DNA of 64,000 nucleotides from Flavobacterium sp. MDT1-60. Lineage in GTDB: Bacteria > Bacteroidota > Bacteroidia > Flavobacteriales > Flavobacteriaceae. Numbering within the stretch: the stretch's first letter is position 1; every line of letters begins with the position of its first letter. Both the position numbers and the translations under genes were made by a program. Below the pieces are notes generated by a model, which was given only the letters and a program-made list of their open reading frames with translations, did not search any database and was not told where the DNA came from. The DNA lies in assembly GCF_014844035.1 (NCBI RefSeq), contig NZ_CP062159.1, positions 620,001 to 684,000 on the forward strand. Direction: 5' to 3'. Below are positions 16,874-25,643 of the stretch, in pieces.

Positions 16874-16889
16874 TGTTCCACGTGAAACT
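16874..16889. promoter_or_regulatory. parS-like site 7
   Basis: TGTTCCACGTGAAACT has a core CCACGTGAAAC close to the parS consensus. It is 2.08 kb from site 6, on the other side of mnmG. Confidence 0.75.
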
Positions 16890-16922
16890 ATTTCAGTAAT
16901 CTAAAATCTAAACGTTTGTCTT

Positions 16923-17389
16923 ATGAAGATAGTGGAAACAGAAATTCTGTCTTTGGAAGAAAAAGAAGTTTTGCGTGAAATTTGGAACAATGAGTATCCG
17001 GCACGGTTATATCTAAATACGCTTGAAGATTTTGAATTGTATTTAAACGGACTTTCAAATACAAAACATTATTTGCTGTTTGATGATTCAAATAAGATTA
17101 TTGGCTGGACATTTACTTTTTTGAGAGATGAAGAAGATTGGTTTGCTATTATTTTAGATAGTAAAATTCAGGGAAGAGGCAATGGTACATTTTTGATTAA
17201 TGAAATAAAAAAGAATAATATCAGTTTGAGTGGTTGGGTTATTGACCACGGAAATGAAGTAAAACAAAATAAAGAATTATATAAAAATCTCCAATGCCTT
17301 TTTATATTAAAAATGGTTTTACAACTTTGACAGAAATAAGAATTGAAAACGAAAAAATGTCAGGTGTAAAAATAAATTGGAAACGCTAA
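16923..17389 (+). pseudogene. GNAT acetyltransferase with a 1-base frameshift
   Basis: The frame opens MKIVETEILSLEEKEVLREI and carries the acetyl-CoA-binding QGRGNG (residues 82-87) of GNAT N-acetyltransferases. After codon 122 it breaks into a short unrelated tail and stops at 17330. In the next frame the sequence continues as SPMPFYIKNGFTTLTEIRIE and on to a stop at 17387, which is the typical GNAT ending (xxxPxxFYxKxGF). A run of five A at 17283-17287 would restore the frame if it had six. It is therefore either a recent frameshift or a homopolymer error. The substrate is unknown. Confidence 0.8.
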
Positions 17390-17474
17390 AAAAACATTAA
17401 ATAATAAACCTAAAAATGAATTTTCATTTTTAGTGTTTGCTATAAAATTAAACCAAATACCTACTAATTATAAA

Positions 17475-18323
17475 ATGGACGTTTTAAACAAAAAACACTT
17501 TCTTACTGTAAAAGATCATTCTGTTTCGAAAGAAATTTTTGAGTTGTATCATGATGAAACTTTAGACATGCTGATTACATCTCCACAACCCGATTTGGAA
17601 AATCTTGGAAAATATTACGAAAGTGAAGATTACATTTCGCATACAGACAACAAACGTTCCTTCTTTGAAAAAGCGTATCATTTTGTAAAAAATATAGCGC
17701 TGAAAAATAAGCTGAATTTAATCAATTCTGAACAACCTCATAAAGGAAGAATTTTGGACATCGGTGCCGGAACAGGAGATTTTTTATTGACTGCAAAAAA
17801 TGATGGTTGGGAAACTGTTGGAGTGGAACCAAGCGAGCGTGCAAAAAATATTGCCATACAAAAAGGAATCTCTTTTGTAAATGAAATTGGTGATCTTGGA
17901 AATAGTTCTTTTGACGTAATTACAATGTGGCACGTTTTAGAACACGTTCCAAATTTAGAATTACAAATTGAGGAATTGAAGCGTTTACTTAAACCAACTG
18001 GAACATTAATTGTTGCGGTTCCAAATTTCAAATCGTACGACGCAAAATATTATAATGAATTTTGGGCAGCTTATGATGTGCCAATTCATTTTTGGCATTT
18101 TTCAAAAAAAGCTATTCAATCGCTTTTTGAAAAAGTGGATATGAAATTGGAAAAAGTGCTTCCAATGAAATTTGATTCTTTTTATGTGAGTTTATTATCC
18201 GAAAAATACAAAACCGGAAAAATGAATTATATCAGAGCATTTTTCATCGGATTAAAATCAAATTTGAAAGCGGGTAGTACAAAAGAGTATTCATCTCACA
18301 TTTATGTCTTAAAAAACAAGTAA
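17475..18323 (+). CDS. Class I SAM-dependent methyltransferase
   Basis: I choose the ATG at 17475 (MDVLNKKHFLTVKDH); an in-frame GTG at 17433 would add 14 residues that look unlike a protein start. The product is 282 residues. Motif I is GRILDIGAGTGDFLLTAK, the acidic end of strand 2 is VGVEPSE, and motif IV/post-I is FDVITMWHVLEHVPNLELQI. This is the usual order for Methyltransf_23/11 proteins, with an unusual C-terminal helical part. The N-terminal half (HDETLDMLITSPQPDLENLGKYYE) resembles the Cys-free version of the C-methyltransferase region next to sugar genes. The substrate is unknown. Confidence 0.82.
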   Translation: MDVLNKKHFLTVKDHSVSKEIFELYHDETLDMLITSPQPDLENLGKYYESEDYISHTDNKRSFFEKAYHFVKNIALKNKLNLINSEQPHKGRILDIGAGTGDFLLTAKNDGWETVGVEPSERAKNIAIQKGISFVNEIGDLGNSSFDVITMWHVLEHVPNLELQIEELKRLLKPTGTLIVAVPNFKSYDAKYYNEFWAAYDVPIHFWHFSKKAIQSLFEKVDMKLEKVLPMKFDSFYVSLLSEKYKTGKMNYIRAFFIGLKSNLKAGSTKEYSSHIYVLKNK

Positions 18324-18357
18324 AACGCAATTTAAGCGCGTTTCTGGCGTTTTTTTA
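18322..18357 (+). terminator. Terminator of the methyltransferase gene
   Basis: AAAACGC pairs with GCGTTTT around a 19-base loop, followed by T's, at the stop codon. Alternative inner pairing is possible. Confidence 0.6.
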
Positions 18358-18505
18358 CTTTAACCGAGGGAATTTATGTCTTTTTCGAGAAGATGTTTCT
18401 AATGAAAGCTATTAAAGCTGGTTTTAATAGTGTTGAATTATTGACATTTTTCTTTCCATAAATAAAAACAATATCATAAAATTATAGCATTTTTTAAACT
18501 TTATG

Positions 18506-18534
18506 TTGATGCTATTTATTTTTTTATATTTTTG
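18506..18534 (+). promoter_or_regulatory. Promoter of the OmpH-like lipoprotein gene
   Basis: TTG (18506-18508), an 18-base spacer and TATTTTTG (18527-18534) match the Bacteroidota consensus. The ATG is 36 bases downstream. Confidence 0.75.
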
Positions 18535-18569
18535 TCTTCAATACAATAAAAAAAATAGAAATTTAGAAA

Positions 18570-19139
18570 ATGAAAAAAGCATTAGTAATTATCGCACTTT
18601 CAATTTTGGTTGTTTCGTGTAATAAAGCAACAGAGGTTAAGGAAGTAAAAACAGCTTACGTTGATACTTCAGTTTTAATGAAAGAGTACACTGAAGCAAA
18701 AGATCTTGAGGCTAAATACAAAGCTCAGGCAGAAGAAAAAGGAAGACAGCTACAAGCGGAAATTACTCGTTTTAAACAAGACGCTGCTAATTTTCAAAGT
18801 CAGGCACAAGCTAATGGTCAGGCATGGGCTCAACAAAGAGGAGCTGAATTGCAAAAAAGAGAACAACAATTGGGTTATGCTCAACAAGCTTTGTCTCAAC
18901 AATTACAGCAAGAAAGTGGAGTTGAAATGGATTCTCTAATAAGCGGAGTTAAAAAATTCATCAAAGATTACGGTAAGAAAAAAGGTTATTCTTATATCTA
19001 CGGAACAGGAGATGCGGCATCAATTTTATACGCTGAAGAGAAATATGATATCACAAAAGATATTATTAAAGCTTTGAACGATAAATATAAAGCAGAACCA
19101 AAAACAGAAGCTCCGGCTAAAGAAGAAGCTAAAAAATAA
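18570..19139 (+). CDS. OmpH/Skp-like lipoprotein
   Basis: The 189-residue protein has a lipoprotein signal peptide ending in the lipobox LVVSC (Cys at residue 17), so it should be anchored to a membrane by its acylated Cys. The mature part starts with KTAYVDTSVLMKEYTEAKDL, matching the Skp/OmpH opening (xxAYVDxxxVLxxxPEA). It goes on as a long Gln-rich coiled coil (residues about 45-130) and ends with KKGYSYIYGTGDAASILY, matching the OmpH C-terminal strand, plus a Pro/Lys/Glu tail. Skp proteins chaperone outer-membrane proteins in the periplasm. A lipidated version is common in Bacteroidota. It is transcribed alone, between a promoter and a terminator. Confidence 0.88.
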   Translation: MKKALVIIALSILVVSCNKATEVKEVKTAYVDTSVLMKEYTEAKDLEAKYKAQAEEKGRQLQAEITRFKQDAANFQSQAQANGQAWAQQRGAELQKREQQLGYAQQALSQQLQQESGVEMDSLISGVKKFIKDYGKKKGYSYIYGTGDAASILYAEEKYDITKDIIKALNDKYKAEPKTEAPAKEEAKK

Positions 19140-19160
19140 TACCAAACTAACTAACTAAAG

Positions 19161-19195
19161 AAAAAACCTAAATCTGTCAAGATTTAGGTTTTTTC
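19161..19195 (+). terminator. Terminator of the OmpH-like gene
   Basis: The stem AAAAAACCTAAATC / GATTTAGGTTTTTT with a T run is 21 bases after the stop. Confidence 0.9.
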
Positions 19196-19211
19196 TTTTA
19201 TAAAAACACGA

Positions 19212-19219
19212 TACTTTTG
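19212..19219 (+). promoter_or_regulatory. TAnnTTTG element of the helicase gene
   Basis: TACTTTTG fits the -7 consensus and lies 19 bases before the ATG. The -33 part is not clear. Confidence 0.5.
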
Positions 19220-19238
19220 ATATTTCAATACACGCCCA

Positions 19239-21518
19239 ATGCAAAACGTCTCAGAAGCTGCTGCTTACACCTTACAATTCATCAATCAAACGCAAAAATC
19301 GATATTTCTAACCGGTAAAGCTGGAACAGGAAAGACGACCCTTTTGCGCGAAATCATTGCAACCACACACAAAAATACTGTTGTTGTGGCTCCAACTGGT
19401 ATTGCCGCACTGAATGCTGGTGGTGTGACCATTCATTCGATGTTTCAGCTGCCATTTTCAGCTTTTTTACCCACTTATGAGGAGAGTTCACAATTTACTG
19501 AGACGGTAAAATTCGAAAATAAAGAATCGCTGCGCAGGCATTTCAAAATGAATAATGTTAAGCGTAATGTGATCAGAAACATGGAGTTACTGATTATTGA
19601 TGAAGTAAGTATGTTGCGTGCCGATTTACTTGATGCTATTGATTTTATGATGCAGACGGTACGCAGAAATTCACGTGCGTTTGGTGGTGTTCAGGTGCTT
19701 TTTATTGGAGATTTATTGCAATTGCCGCCTGTAATCCGCGATGAAGAGTGGCGAACTTTGAGAAATTATTACAAAGGAAAATTCTTTTTCCACTCGCATG
19801 TAATTCAGCAAAATCCGCCTTTATACATTGAATTATCTAAGATTTATCGCCAGAGTGATGATAAATTCATTTCGGTTTTGAACAATCTTCGAAATAATCA
19901 GATTACACCGCTGGATATTCAGATTTTGAATGAGTATGTAAAACCAGATTTTGATCTAAAAAACAATCCTGGTTATATAACATTGACCACACATAATGCT
20001 AAAGCCGATTCGATGAATGAACAGGCAATTAACGATTTGGCAGGAAATGAACATGCTTATCAGCCTTTTGTGGTTGGAGATTTCCCTGAAAAAATCTTTC
20101 CTGTTGAAGAAAATCTGAAGCTAAAGGTTGGTGCACAAGTGATGTTTGTTAAGAATGATTTGTCTTTTGAAAAACGCTATTTCAACGGAAAAATGGGTGT
20201 TATCAAATCGCTTTCGCCCGAAGAAATTTTTGTGCATTTTCCGGAAGAAAATAAAACCATAGAAGTGGAGAAGTACGAATGGAAAAACATTCGTTACAAA
20301 GTAAATGAGCTGACAAAAGAGATTGAAGAGGAAGTTTTAGGCACATTTGCACATTATCCGCTCAAATTAGCCTGGGCGATTACGGTGCATAAAAGTCAGG
20401 GATTAACTTTTGAGAAAGCAGCGCTTGATGTATCGCAGGTTTTTGTTCCCGGACAAGCCTATGTAGCATTATCGCGTTTAACGTCTTTAAATGGGCTTAT
20501 TTTGCTTTCTCCGCTACAAATGAATGGCATTTCGAATGATCAGGATGTAATGGACTACGCTTTGAATAAAGCGACAGAAGAAGTCCTGAAAAATTCGCTG
20601 CATTTTGAAACCAAAAATTTTATTCATAACTATTTGATAAACAGTTTCAATTGGGCCGATTTAGCTCAGGAATGGCGCAATCATCGCTTTAGCTATAACG
20701 AGAATGCGGTAAATTCAGAAAAAGCAAAACATTCGGTTTGGGCGCATAAACGTTTAGAAACGATTGATTCGCTGGTTGATCCTTCTCAAAAATTCGTTCA
20801 GCAACTCAATAAAATTTTCAGTAAAGAAACTGTCGATTTGATTTTTGTGCAGGAAAGGGTAGTGGCAGCCTACGATTACTTTTTCAAACCAATGGACAAA
20901 TTAGTTACAGACCTTTTGCAGAAAATGGCTGAAATTCAGAAATTTAAAAAAGTCAAAGAATTTTATGAAGAATTGGCGCTTTTAGACGATCTGCAAACCA
21001 AAGCCGTTTTGCGCTTAATGAAGGCCAAATTGCTAATAGAAATTGTTGTTGCAGGTGAAACCATCTGCAAAGAGAAATTGACCTCTACAACAATTAAAAA
21101 CTATAAACTGGACAAGGTCGCGAAGATTCGGGAGGAGTTTAATATGTCGAATACCGATATTTTTAAATTGGATGAACCTACAGTGCGTTATACAGCCAGA
21201 AAATTAGACAAAAACGAACCGAAAGCTCTGAAGAAAACAACAGTTGAAGAAACGCATGATTTATGGCTTGAGAAAAATTCAATTCAGGATATTGCCAGAA
21301 TTAGAAAACTTACGATGCAAACTGTTGAAATGCATTTGGTTAAATTAATTCAGGCGAAGAAAGTTGATATTTCAGATGTCTTGCCGTATGATAAAATTCT
21401 CGCTTTGCGTGAGGCTTTTGAGTTTTATCAGGAAGAATCTCTGAACGGATTGAAAGAAAAACATGGCGACGAATTTACGTGGGACGAACTTAAAATGTTC
21501 AAAGCCAGCATTAATTAA
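19239..21518 (+). CDS. PIF1/RecD-like ATP-dependent DNA helicase with C-terminal HTH
   Basis: The 759-residue SF1B helicase has Walker A FLTGKAGTGKTTLLREI (residues 19-35), motif Ia VVVAPTGIAALNAGG, Walker B LLIIDEVSMLRADLLD and motif III VLFIGDLLQLPPV. The late motifs are AWAITVHKSQGLTFEKAALD and GQAYVALSRLTSL. Past residue 490 a helical region leads to a helix-turn-helix-like part (THDLWLEKNSIQDIARIRKL). That part resembles the Helicase_HTH (RQC-like) domain fused to such helicases in Bacteroidota. Probable role is unwinding DNA or RNA-DNA structures during replication or repair. It is transcribed alone. Confidence 0.9.
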   Translation: MQNVSEAAAYTLQFINQTQKSIFLTGKAGTGKTTLLREIIATTHKNTVVVAPTGIAALNAGGVTIHSMFQLPFSAFLPTYEESSQFTETVKFENKESLRRHFKMNNVKRNVIRNMELLIIDEVSMLRADLLDAIDFMMQTVRRNSRAFGGVQVLFIGDLLQLPPVIRDEEWRTLRNYYKGKFFFHSHVIQQNPPLYIELSKIYRQSDDKFISVLNNLRNNQITPLDIQILNEYVKPDFDLKNNPGYITLTTHNAKADSMNEQAINDLAGNEHAYQPFVVGDFPEKIFPVEENLKLKVGAQVMFVKNDLSFEKRYFNGKMGVIKSLSPEEIFVHFPEENKTIEVEKYEWKNIRYKVNELTKEIEEEVLGTFAHYPLKLAWAITVHKSQGLTFEKAALDVSQVFVPGQAYVALSRLTSLNGLILLSPLQMNGISNDQDVMDYALNKATEEVLKNSLHFETKNFIHNYLINSFNWADLAQEWRNHRFSYNENAVNSEKAKHSVWAHKRLETIDSLVDPSQKFVQQLNKIFSKETVDLIFVQERVVAAYDYFFKPMDKLVTDLLQKMAEIQKFKKVKEFYEELALLDDLQTKAVLRLMKAKLLIEIVVAGETICKEKLTSTTIKNYKLDKVAKIREEFNMSNTDIFKLDEPTVRYTARKLDKNEPKALKKTTVEETHDLWLEKNSIQDIARIRKLTMQTVEMHLVKLIQAKKVDISDVLPYDKILALREAFEFYQEESLNGLKEKHGDEFTWDELKMFKASIN

Positions 21519-21588
21519 TTTTGTGTTTTGTAACTTAGTGTTTGATAATTGGAATTAGCCAATTAAACATTATGTAAAATAGAAAATA

Positions 21589-22347
21589 ATGAGAAAGTTA
21601 ATTTACGTCATATTTATTGTCTTTTGCATCCAAAATACTTCAGGTCAGGATTTAAAACCAGAGTATCAAAAGTTCATTAAAAGCTTTATTGCCAATATAA
21701 AAAGCAACAACAAAGAAGGAGTTGCGGCTTTTATTTCTTTTCCACTAGGAAGAGAATATCCAATTCCCGCCGTTAAAAATAAAGCCGATTTTATAAAAAG
21801 ATACGATCAGATTTTTGATGTAACTCTTAAGAAGGAAATCATCAATTCAAATCCTGCAAAAGATTGGGCCGAAATGGGCTGGCGTGGTGTTATGCTGAGT
21901 CAGGGCGATATTTGGATGGATACAACCGGAAAAATCATTACAGTAAATTATCAATCGCAGGCAGAGAAAGATCTTAAGAATAAATTGATTTCCAGCGAAA
22001 AAGGAAAACTTCATTCGTCAATCGCAATTTTTAAAGCTCCCGTTTATGTATTAGAAACTTCAAAATTCAGAATAAGAATTGATGATTTAGGAAACGACAA
22101 CTACAGATATGCTTCCTGGTCCATTAAAAGACCAATGAGCGAAAAACCTGATTTGATTATCACTAATGGAAAATGGATCTCAGATGGAAGTGGAGGAAAC
22201 AGCCATTTCGAATTCAAAAAAGGTACTTATTTGTACGAATGTTACATCATTGTAATTGGCACATCCGATTCTCCTCCGGCACAATTAACAATTTCTCAGA
22301 ATGATAAAGAGATACTTAGCCAGGACGCTAAAATAGTGATTAAATAA
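21589..22347 (+). CDS. Secreted protein of unknown function, paralogue 1
   Basis: The 252-residue product has a signal peptide (KLIYVIFIVFCIQNTSGQ). The mature region starts DLKPEYQKFIKSFIANIKSN and carries FPLGREYPIPAVKNKADFIKR, a KDWAEMGWRGVML block with an internal Trp-rich motif, and a C-terminal beta-rich part ending SQNDKEILSQDAKIVIK. The next gene is a close paralogue of the same length, so it arose by tandem duplication. I do not recognise the family. Conserved polar and Trp residues suggest a periplasmic or surface binding domain. A terminator separates the two paralogues. Confidence 0.75.
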   Translation: MRKLIYVIFIVFCIQNTSGQDLKPEYQKFIKSFIANIKSNNKEGVAAFISFPLGREYPIPAVKNKADFIKRYDQIFDVTLKKEIINSNPAKDWAEMGWRGVMLSQGDIWMDTTGKIITVNYQSQAEKDLKNKLISSEKGKLHSSIAIFKAPVYVLETSKFRIRIDDLGNDNYRYASWSIKRPMSEKPDLIITNGKWISDGSGGNSHFEFKKGTYLYECYIIVIGTSDSPPAQLTISQNDKEILSQDAKIVIK

Positions 22348-22349
22348 GA

Positions 22350-22379
22350 AAAACCTGTTCCACATGAAACAGGTTTTTT
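22350..22379 (+). terminator. Terminator of the first paralogue
   Basis: The stem AAAACCTGTT / AACAGGTTTT with a T tract begins three bases after the stop. Its top spells a parS-like word (TGTTCCACATGAAACA), which I take as chance. Confidence 0.85.
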
Positions 22380-22462
22380 GGTTTTTAAAAGAAATAATAC
22401 TGAGGTTTAATTTGCTCGTAACAAAGTAAAAATGTACAAGGAAACTATAAATTAATTACTTT

Positions 22463-22470
22463 TATATTTG
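22463..22470 (+). promoter_or_regulatory. TAnnTTTG element of the second paralogue
   Basis: TATATTTG matches the -7 consensus, 43 bases before the ATG. With the terminator before it, this suggests the second gene has its own promoter. Confidence 0.5.
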
Positions 22471-22513
22471 GAACTTATTAATCAGATTAATAATCAATTA
22501 AAGTGTTTTTAAT

Positions 22514-23275
22514 ATGAAAAAAGTAAATCTGTTTCTGGTTTTAGTACTGCTTTTGAGCATTTTCGTTTCGGCTCAAACTGTAAAACCTGAGTATCAAAAA
22601 TGCATCAAAAGCTTTATTGATACTTTGAAAAGTGACAAAAAAGAGGTAATCGCAGAGATGGTTGCTTATCCTCTAAAACGCGAATATCCAATACCTGATG
22701 TTGTAGATAAATCGGATTTTATCAAACGTTATGATGAAATTTTCGATACAACCTTAAAAAATGAAATTACGAAATCTAATCCTGCAAAAGACTGGTCTGA
22801 TATGGGTTGGCGCGGAATAATGCTGAATCAGGGAAATGTCTGGATGGATTTTGACGGACGTTTGACCAGTGTAAATTATCAATCAAAAGCAGAGATTGAT
22901 CTTAAAAAGAAATTGATTGAGGCTCAAAAAAAGGAACTGGATTCCAGCATTGCCTTTTTTCAGAAACCGATTTGCATTTTGGAAACCGATAAATTCAAAA
23001 TCAGAATTGATAACTTAGGAAATAAAAATTACCGATATGTCTCCTGGTCAATTGATAAAGCAATGAGTGAAAAACCTGATTTGATAATATACAGAGGTAA
23101 TTTCGTAGTCGAAGGAAGCGGAGGGAATCACCAATATGAATTTAAAAAGGAAAATTATACTTATGAATGTGCCTTTATAGTAGCTGGCGAAAAAAATCCG
23201 CCTGCAGCAAAACTAACTATTTATCAGGGTGATAAAGTCATTCTTTCGCAAAACGCCAAGATAATTGCCAAATAA
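22514..23275 (+). CDS. Secreted protein of unknown function, paralogue 2
   Basis: The 253-residue product has a signal peptide (VNLFLVLVLLLSIFVSAQ) and aligns end to end with the preceding protein. Shared blocks are KPEYQKxIKSFI, REYPIPxV, FIKRYDxIFDxTLKxEI, NPAKDWxxMGWRGxML, VNYQSxAExDLKxKLI and MSEKPDLII. They look roughly 55-60% identical by eye, with the highest conservation in the N-terminal two thirds. Differences concentrate in the C-terminal strands. The duplicates have separate expression signals. The shared protein fold is unknown to me. Confidence 0.75.
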   Translation: MKKVNLFLVLVLLLSIFVSAQTVKPEYQKCIKSFIDTLKSDKKEVIAEMVAYPLKREYPIPDVVDKSDFIKRYDEIFDTTLKNEITKSNPAKDWSDMGWRGIMLNQGNVWMDFDGRLTSVNYQSKAEIDLKKKLIEAQKKELDSSIAFFQKPICILETDKFKIRIDNLGNKNYRYVSWSIDKAMSEKPDLIIYRGNFVVEGSGGNHQYEFKKENYTYECAFIVAGEKNPPAAKLTIYQGDKVILSQNAKIIAK

Positions 23276-23277
23276 AA

Positions 23278-23306
23278 AAAAGCCTAATCGCAAGATTAGG
23301 CTTTTA
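23278..23306. terminator. Bidirectional terminator
   Basis: AAAAGCCTAATC pairs with GATTAGGCTTTT with T's on both strands, between two convergent genes. Confidence 0.9.
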
Positions 23307-23310
23307 AGTT

Positions 23311-24273
23311 TTATAGATTTTCGACCAAAATCCAGGCATCCGGATTTTCGCCTTTTTGTATTTCTTTTTGTGCTTTTTGAGCCTCAGACATTGTTGCATA
23401 ACTTCCGTATAAAACCGGAAATAAACCATGCTTGTTTTCGCCAAGCATTCGGGCCTCATAGCCATCTTTAATCAATTGATTATAAGCTTTTCTTGCATTT
23501 TCTTCGCTTCTGTATGCACCTGCCATTATATGATATGGCATCACTTTTACAACTTCAGTTTTTGCAGAATCAACAGACAAAGTTACTGCGGGTAGCGGAT
23601 TTTCAATAAAGAATGTAGCTTCCTGAATTTTGTTCTCTACTTTTTTCTGAACCGCATTTTCTACCACAAGTGTTTTTGTAGTAATCTGATTTTGATATAA
23701 AGGATAACCGATGCTTCCGGTAATTCCAAGACCTAAAACAAAAATGGCAGCATATTTCAAAAATGAACCTGAAGATCTTGATTCTTCCCCAGAATCTTGT
23801 AATTCAAATACTTTCGACTCTTCGATTTCCTGTAATTTTTTCTCAAAAATTTCTCTTTTTACCATTGGAGCAACAAACGGACTAAGTCCGAAAGAACTCG
23901 TTAGATAATTAGTTTGATCACTTGGAGTGAAAACCATATTATTATCGGTATTTAGACGAATATCGCCGATGTTTTTTATATTTAAAACACCATATTCTTC
24001 TAATGTTTTTTTCCAGCTTAAAACTTCAAATGCAATAGCACTTACAGCAAATCCATATGATGTTTTTTCTGTTTGTGCAATATGATTTGCCAACAAACCA
24101 TCATTGTTTTTCAAAAGACTGTTAAATGCGATCGTTTTTCTTGGTGGAGAAAACGAATTTGTACTTGAATTAAGCTGCGCCGATTGAATTTCGGTTAAAA
24201 ATGCTCCAAACCCTGGAACCGTTACACACTGATAACGATACAATAACTGTGCTATATAAGTTTCGATTTTCAT
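23311..24273 (-). CDS. HU-domain and SPOR-domain membrane protein
   Basis: I take the ATG at 24273 (MKIETYIAQLLYRYQCVTVPGFG). The upstream alternative at 24291 falls inside the promoter element. The 320-residue protein has two N-terminal HU-like domains (about residues 1-135; the opening TYIAQLLYRYQCVTVPGFGA is typical of the bacterial HU-CCDC81 type). One transmembrane helix follows (FLKYAAIFVLGLGITGSIGY, about residue 175), then a linker and a C-terminal SPOR domain (YHIMAGAYRSEENARKAYNQ) that should bind denuded peptidoglycan. It probably links the nucleoid or cytoplasm to the division-site wall. It is transcribed alone. Confidence 0.85.
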   Translation of the reverse strand: MKIETYIAQLLYRYQCVTVPGFGAFLTEIQSAQLNSSTNSFSPPRKTIAFNSLLKNNDGLLANHIAQTEKTSYGFAVSAIAFEVLSWKKTLEEYGVLNIKNIGDIRLNTDNNMVFTPSDQTNYLTSSFGLSPFVAPMVKREIFEKKLQEIEESKVFELQDSGEESRSSGSFLKYAAIFVLGLGITGSIGYPLYQNQITTKTLVVENAVQKKVENKIQEATFFIENPLPAVTLSVDSAKTEVVKVMPYHIMAGAYRSEENARKAYNQLIKDGYEARMLGENKHGLFPVLYGSYATMSEAQKAQKEIQKGENPDAWILVENL

Positions 24274-24278
24274 AGTAA

Positions 24279-24286
24279 CAAAGTTA
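24279..24286 (-). promoter_or_regulatory. Promoter element of the HU-SPOR gene
   Basis: On the minus strand TAACTTTG ends five bases before the ATG, so the transcript should be leaderless or nearly so. This argues against the upstream ATG. Confidence 0.65.
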
Positions 24287-24450
24287 TACATCCAATATAG
24301 TTATCAAAATTTTATTCACAATTTTTATTAACAATTCTGATAATTTTATAGACAATTCGTTTTCAGATAGTTAAATAAAATTCGCTTTTTACCAAAAGAC
24401 ATGTGAAATCATTAATATTTTATTTTTTATAAGAATTTACTTCTAATTTA

Positions 24451-24458
24451 TATATTTG
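24451..24458 (+). promoter_or_regulatory. TAnnTTTG element of dprA
   Basis: TATATTTG matches the -7 consensus 73 bases before the ATG. The leader is A/T-rich and no -33 TTG is clear. Confidence 0.5.
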
Positions 24459-24531
24459 CGCTTCTTTTAATTTCATAAATATTTATTTTAAAAGATATTT
24501 TTTATTCTTTCAGTAAACCGTTTTCTAAGCC

Positions 24532-25632
24532 ATGTCAGATCAAGAATTATTTTATTTATTAGCCTTATTAAAAGTAGATGGCATTGGTGATATTATGGCC
24601 AAAAAACTATTGACACATTTTGGAAACCCCGAAGCTATTTTTAAAGTAAAAAATAATCAAATTGCTGGTATTGATGGTGTTGGTTCGGTTTTGTTGCGGA
24701 ATCTAAAAGACAAAACTGTTTTTGAAAAAGCCAATAAGGAATTGGAATTTATTAAATCGAATGCTATAAACGTTTCTTTTTTTCAGGATGAAAGTTATCC
24801 GGATCGTCTCAAACATTGTATCGATTCGCCAGTTTTGATTTTTACTTCTGGAAATATTAATTTAAAAAACAAAAAATTAATCAGTATTGTCGGAACACGT
24901 CAGATTACCTCGTATGGAATGGAATTCTGTAAAAAGTTTATTGAAGATCTGGCACCGCTTGATCCGGTAATTGTTAGTGGTTTTGCCTATGGAGTTGATA
25001 TAGTGGCACATCAATTGGCGATGGATAATAATTTGCAAACGATTGGGGTTTTAGCGCACGGATTAAATCAGATTTATCCGAAAACGCATAAAAAATATAT
25101 CCCCAGAATGGAAGAAAATGGCGGATTTATAACTGAATTCTGGAGCTCATCAAATCCGGATAAAGAGAAATTTGTGCGTCGAAACAGAATAGTTGCCGGA
25201 ATGACCGAGGCAACCATTGTAATTGAATCTGCCGATAAAGGTGGTTCTTTGATCACGGCCAATTTAGCCAACGATTACAATCGTGACGTTTTTGCCGTTC
25301 CTGGACGCGTTACAGACAAATATAGCCAGGGCTGTAATGATTTGATCAAAACGCAAAAAGCAAACGTTCTGACAAGCGCAGCTGATTTGGTTTATGTATT
25401 GAATTGGGATGTACAAACAAAATCAAAACCAGTACAGAAACAATTGTTTGTAGAATTAGAATTGGAAGAGCAAAAGATCTACGATTTTCTATTGAAAAAC
25501 GGAAAAGAATTACTGGATGTAATCGCACTTCAATGTGATTTCCCTATTTATAAAATCTCAGGAATGCTTTTGAATATGGAACTTAAAGGAGTTATTCGGC
25601 CTTTGCCGGGAAAATTGTTTGAAGCGATTTAA
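24532..25632 (+). CDS. dprA: DNA-processing protein DprA (Smf)
   Basis: The 366-residue protein loads RecA on incoming single-stranded DNA during natural transformation. It has an N-terminal helix-hairpin-helix/SAM-like region (GDIMAKKLLTHFGNPEAIF). The Rossmann-like core carries VGTRQITSYG, the DNA/RecA-binding VSGFAYGVDIVAHQLA, GVLAHGLNQIYPKTHK and the glycine-rich nucleotide motif VIESADKGGSLITANLANDY. The C-terminal winged helix (about 300-366) ends with GMLLNMELKGVIRPLPGKLF. Length and domain order are normal. The gene is alone and followed by a long palindrome shared with the convergent trpS gene. recA itself is 2.6 kb downstream. Confidence 0.95.
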   Translation: MSDQELFYLLALLKVDGIGDIMAKKLLTHFGNPEAIFKVKNNQIAGIDGVGSVLLRNLKDKTVFEKANKELEFIKSNAINVSFFQDESYPDRLKHCIDSPVLIFTSGNINLKNKKLISIVGTRQITSYGMEFCKKFIEDLAPLDPVIVSGFAYGVDIVAHQLAMDNNLQTIGVLAHGLNQIYPKTHKKYIPRMEENGGFITEFWSSSNPDKEKFVRRNRIVAGMTEATIVIESADKGGSLITANLANDYNRDVFAVPGRVTDKYSQGCNDLIKTQKANVLTSAADLVYVLNWDVQTKSKPVQKQLFVELELEEQKIYDFLLKNGKELLDVIALQCDFPIYKISGMLLNMELKGVIRPLPGKLFEAI

Positions 25633-25643
25633 TTTAAAAAAAG

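Noticed and set aside
22356..22371. TGTTCCACATGAAACA, a parS-like word far from the others.
   Set aside because: It is the top of a clear terminator (AAAACCTGTT / AACAGGTTTT) and lacks the central CACGTG; most likely chance.
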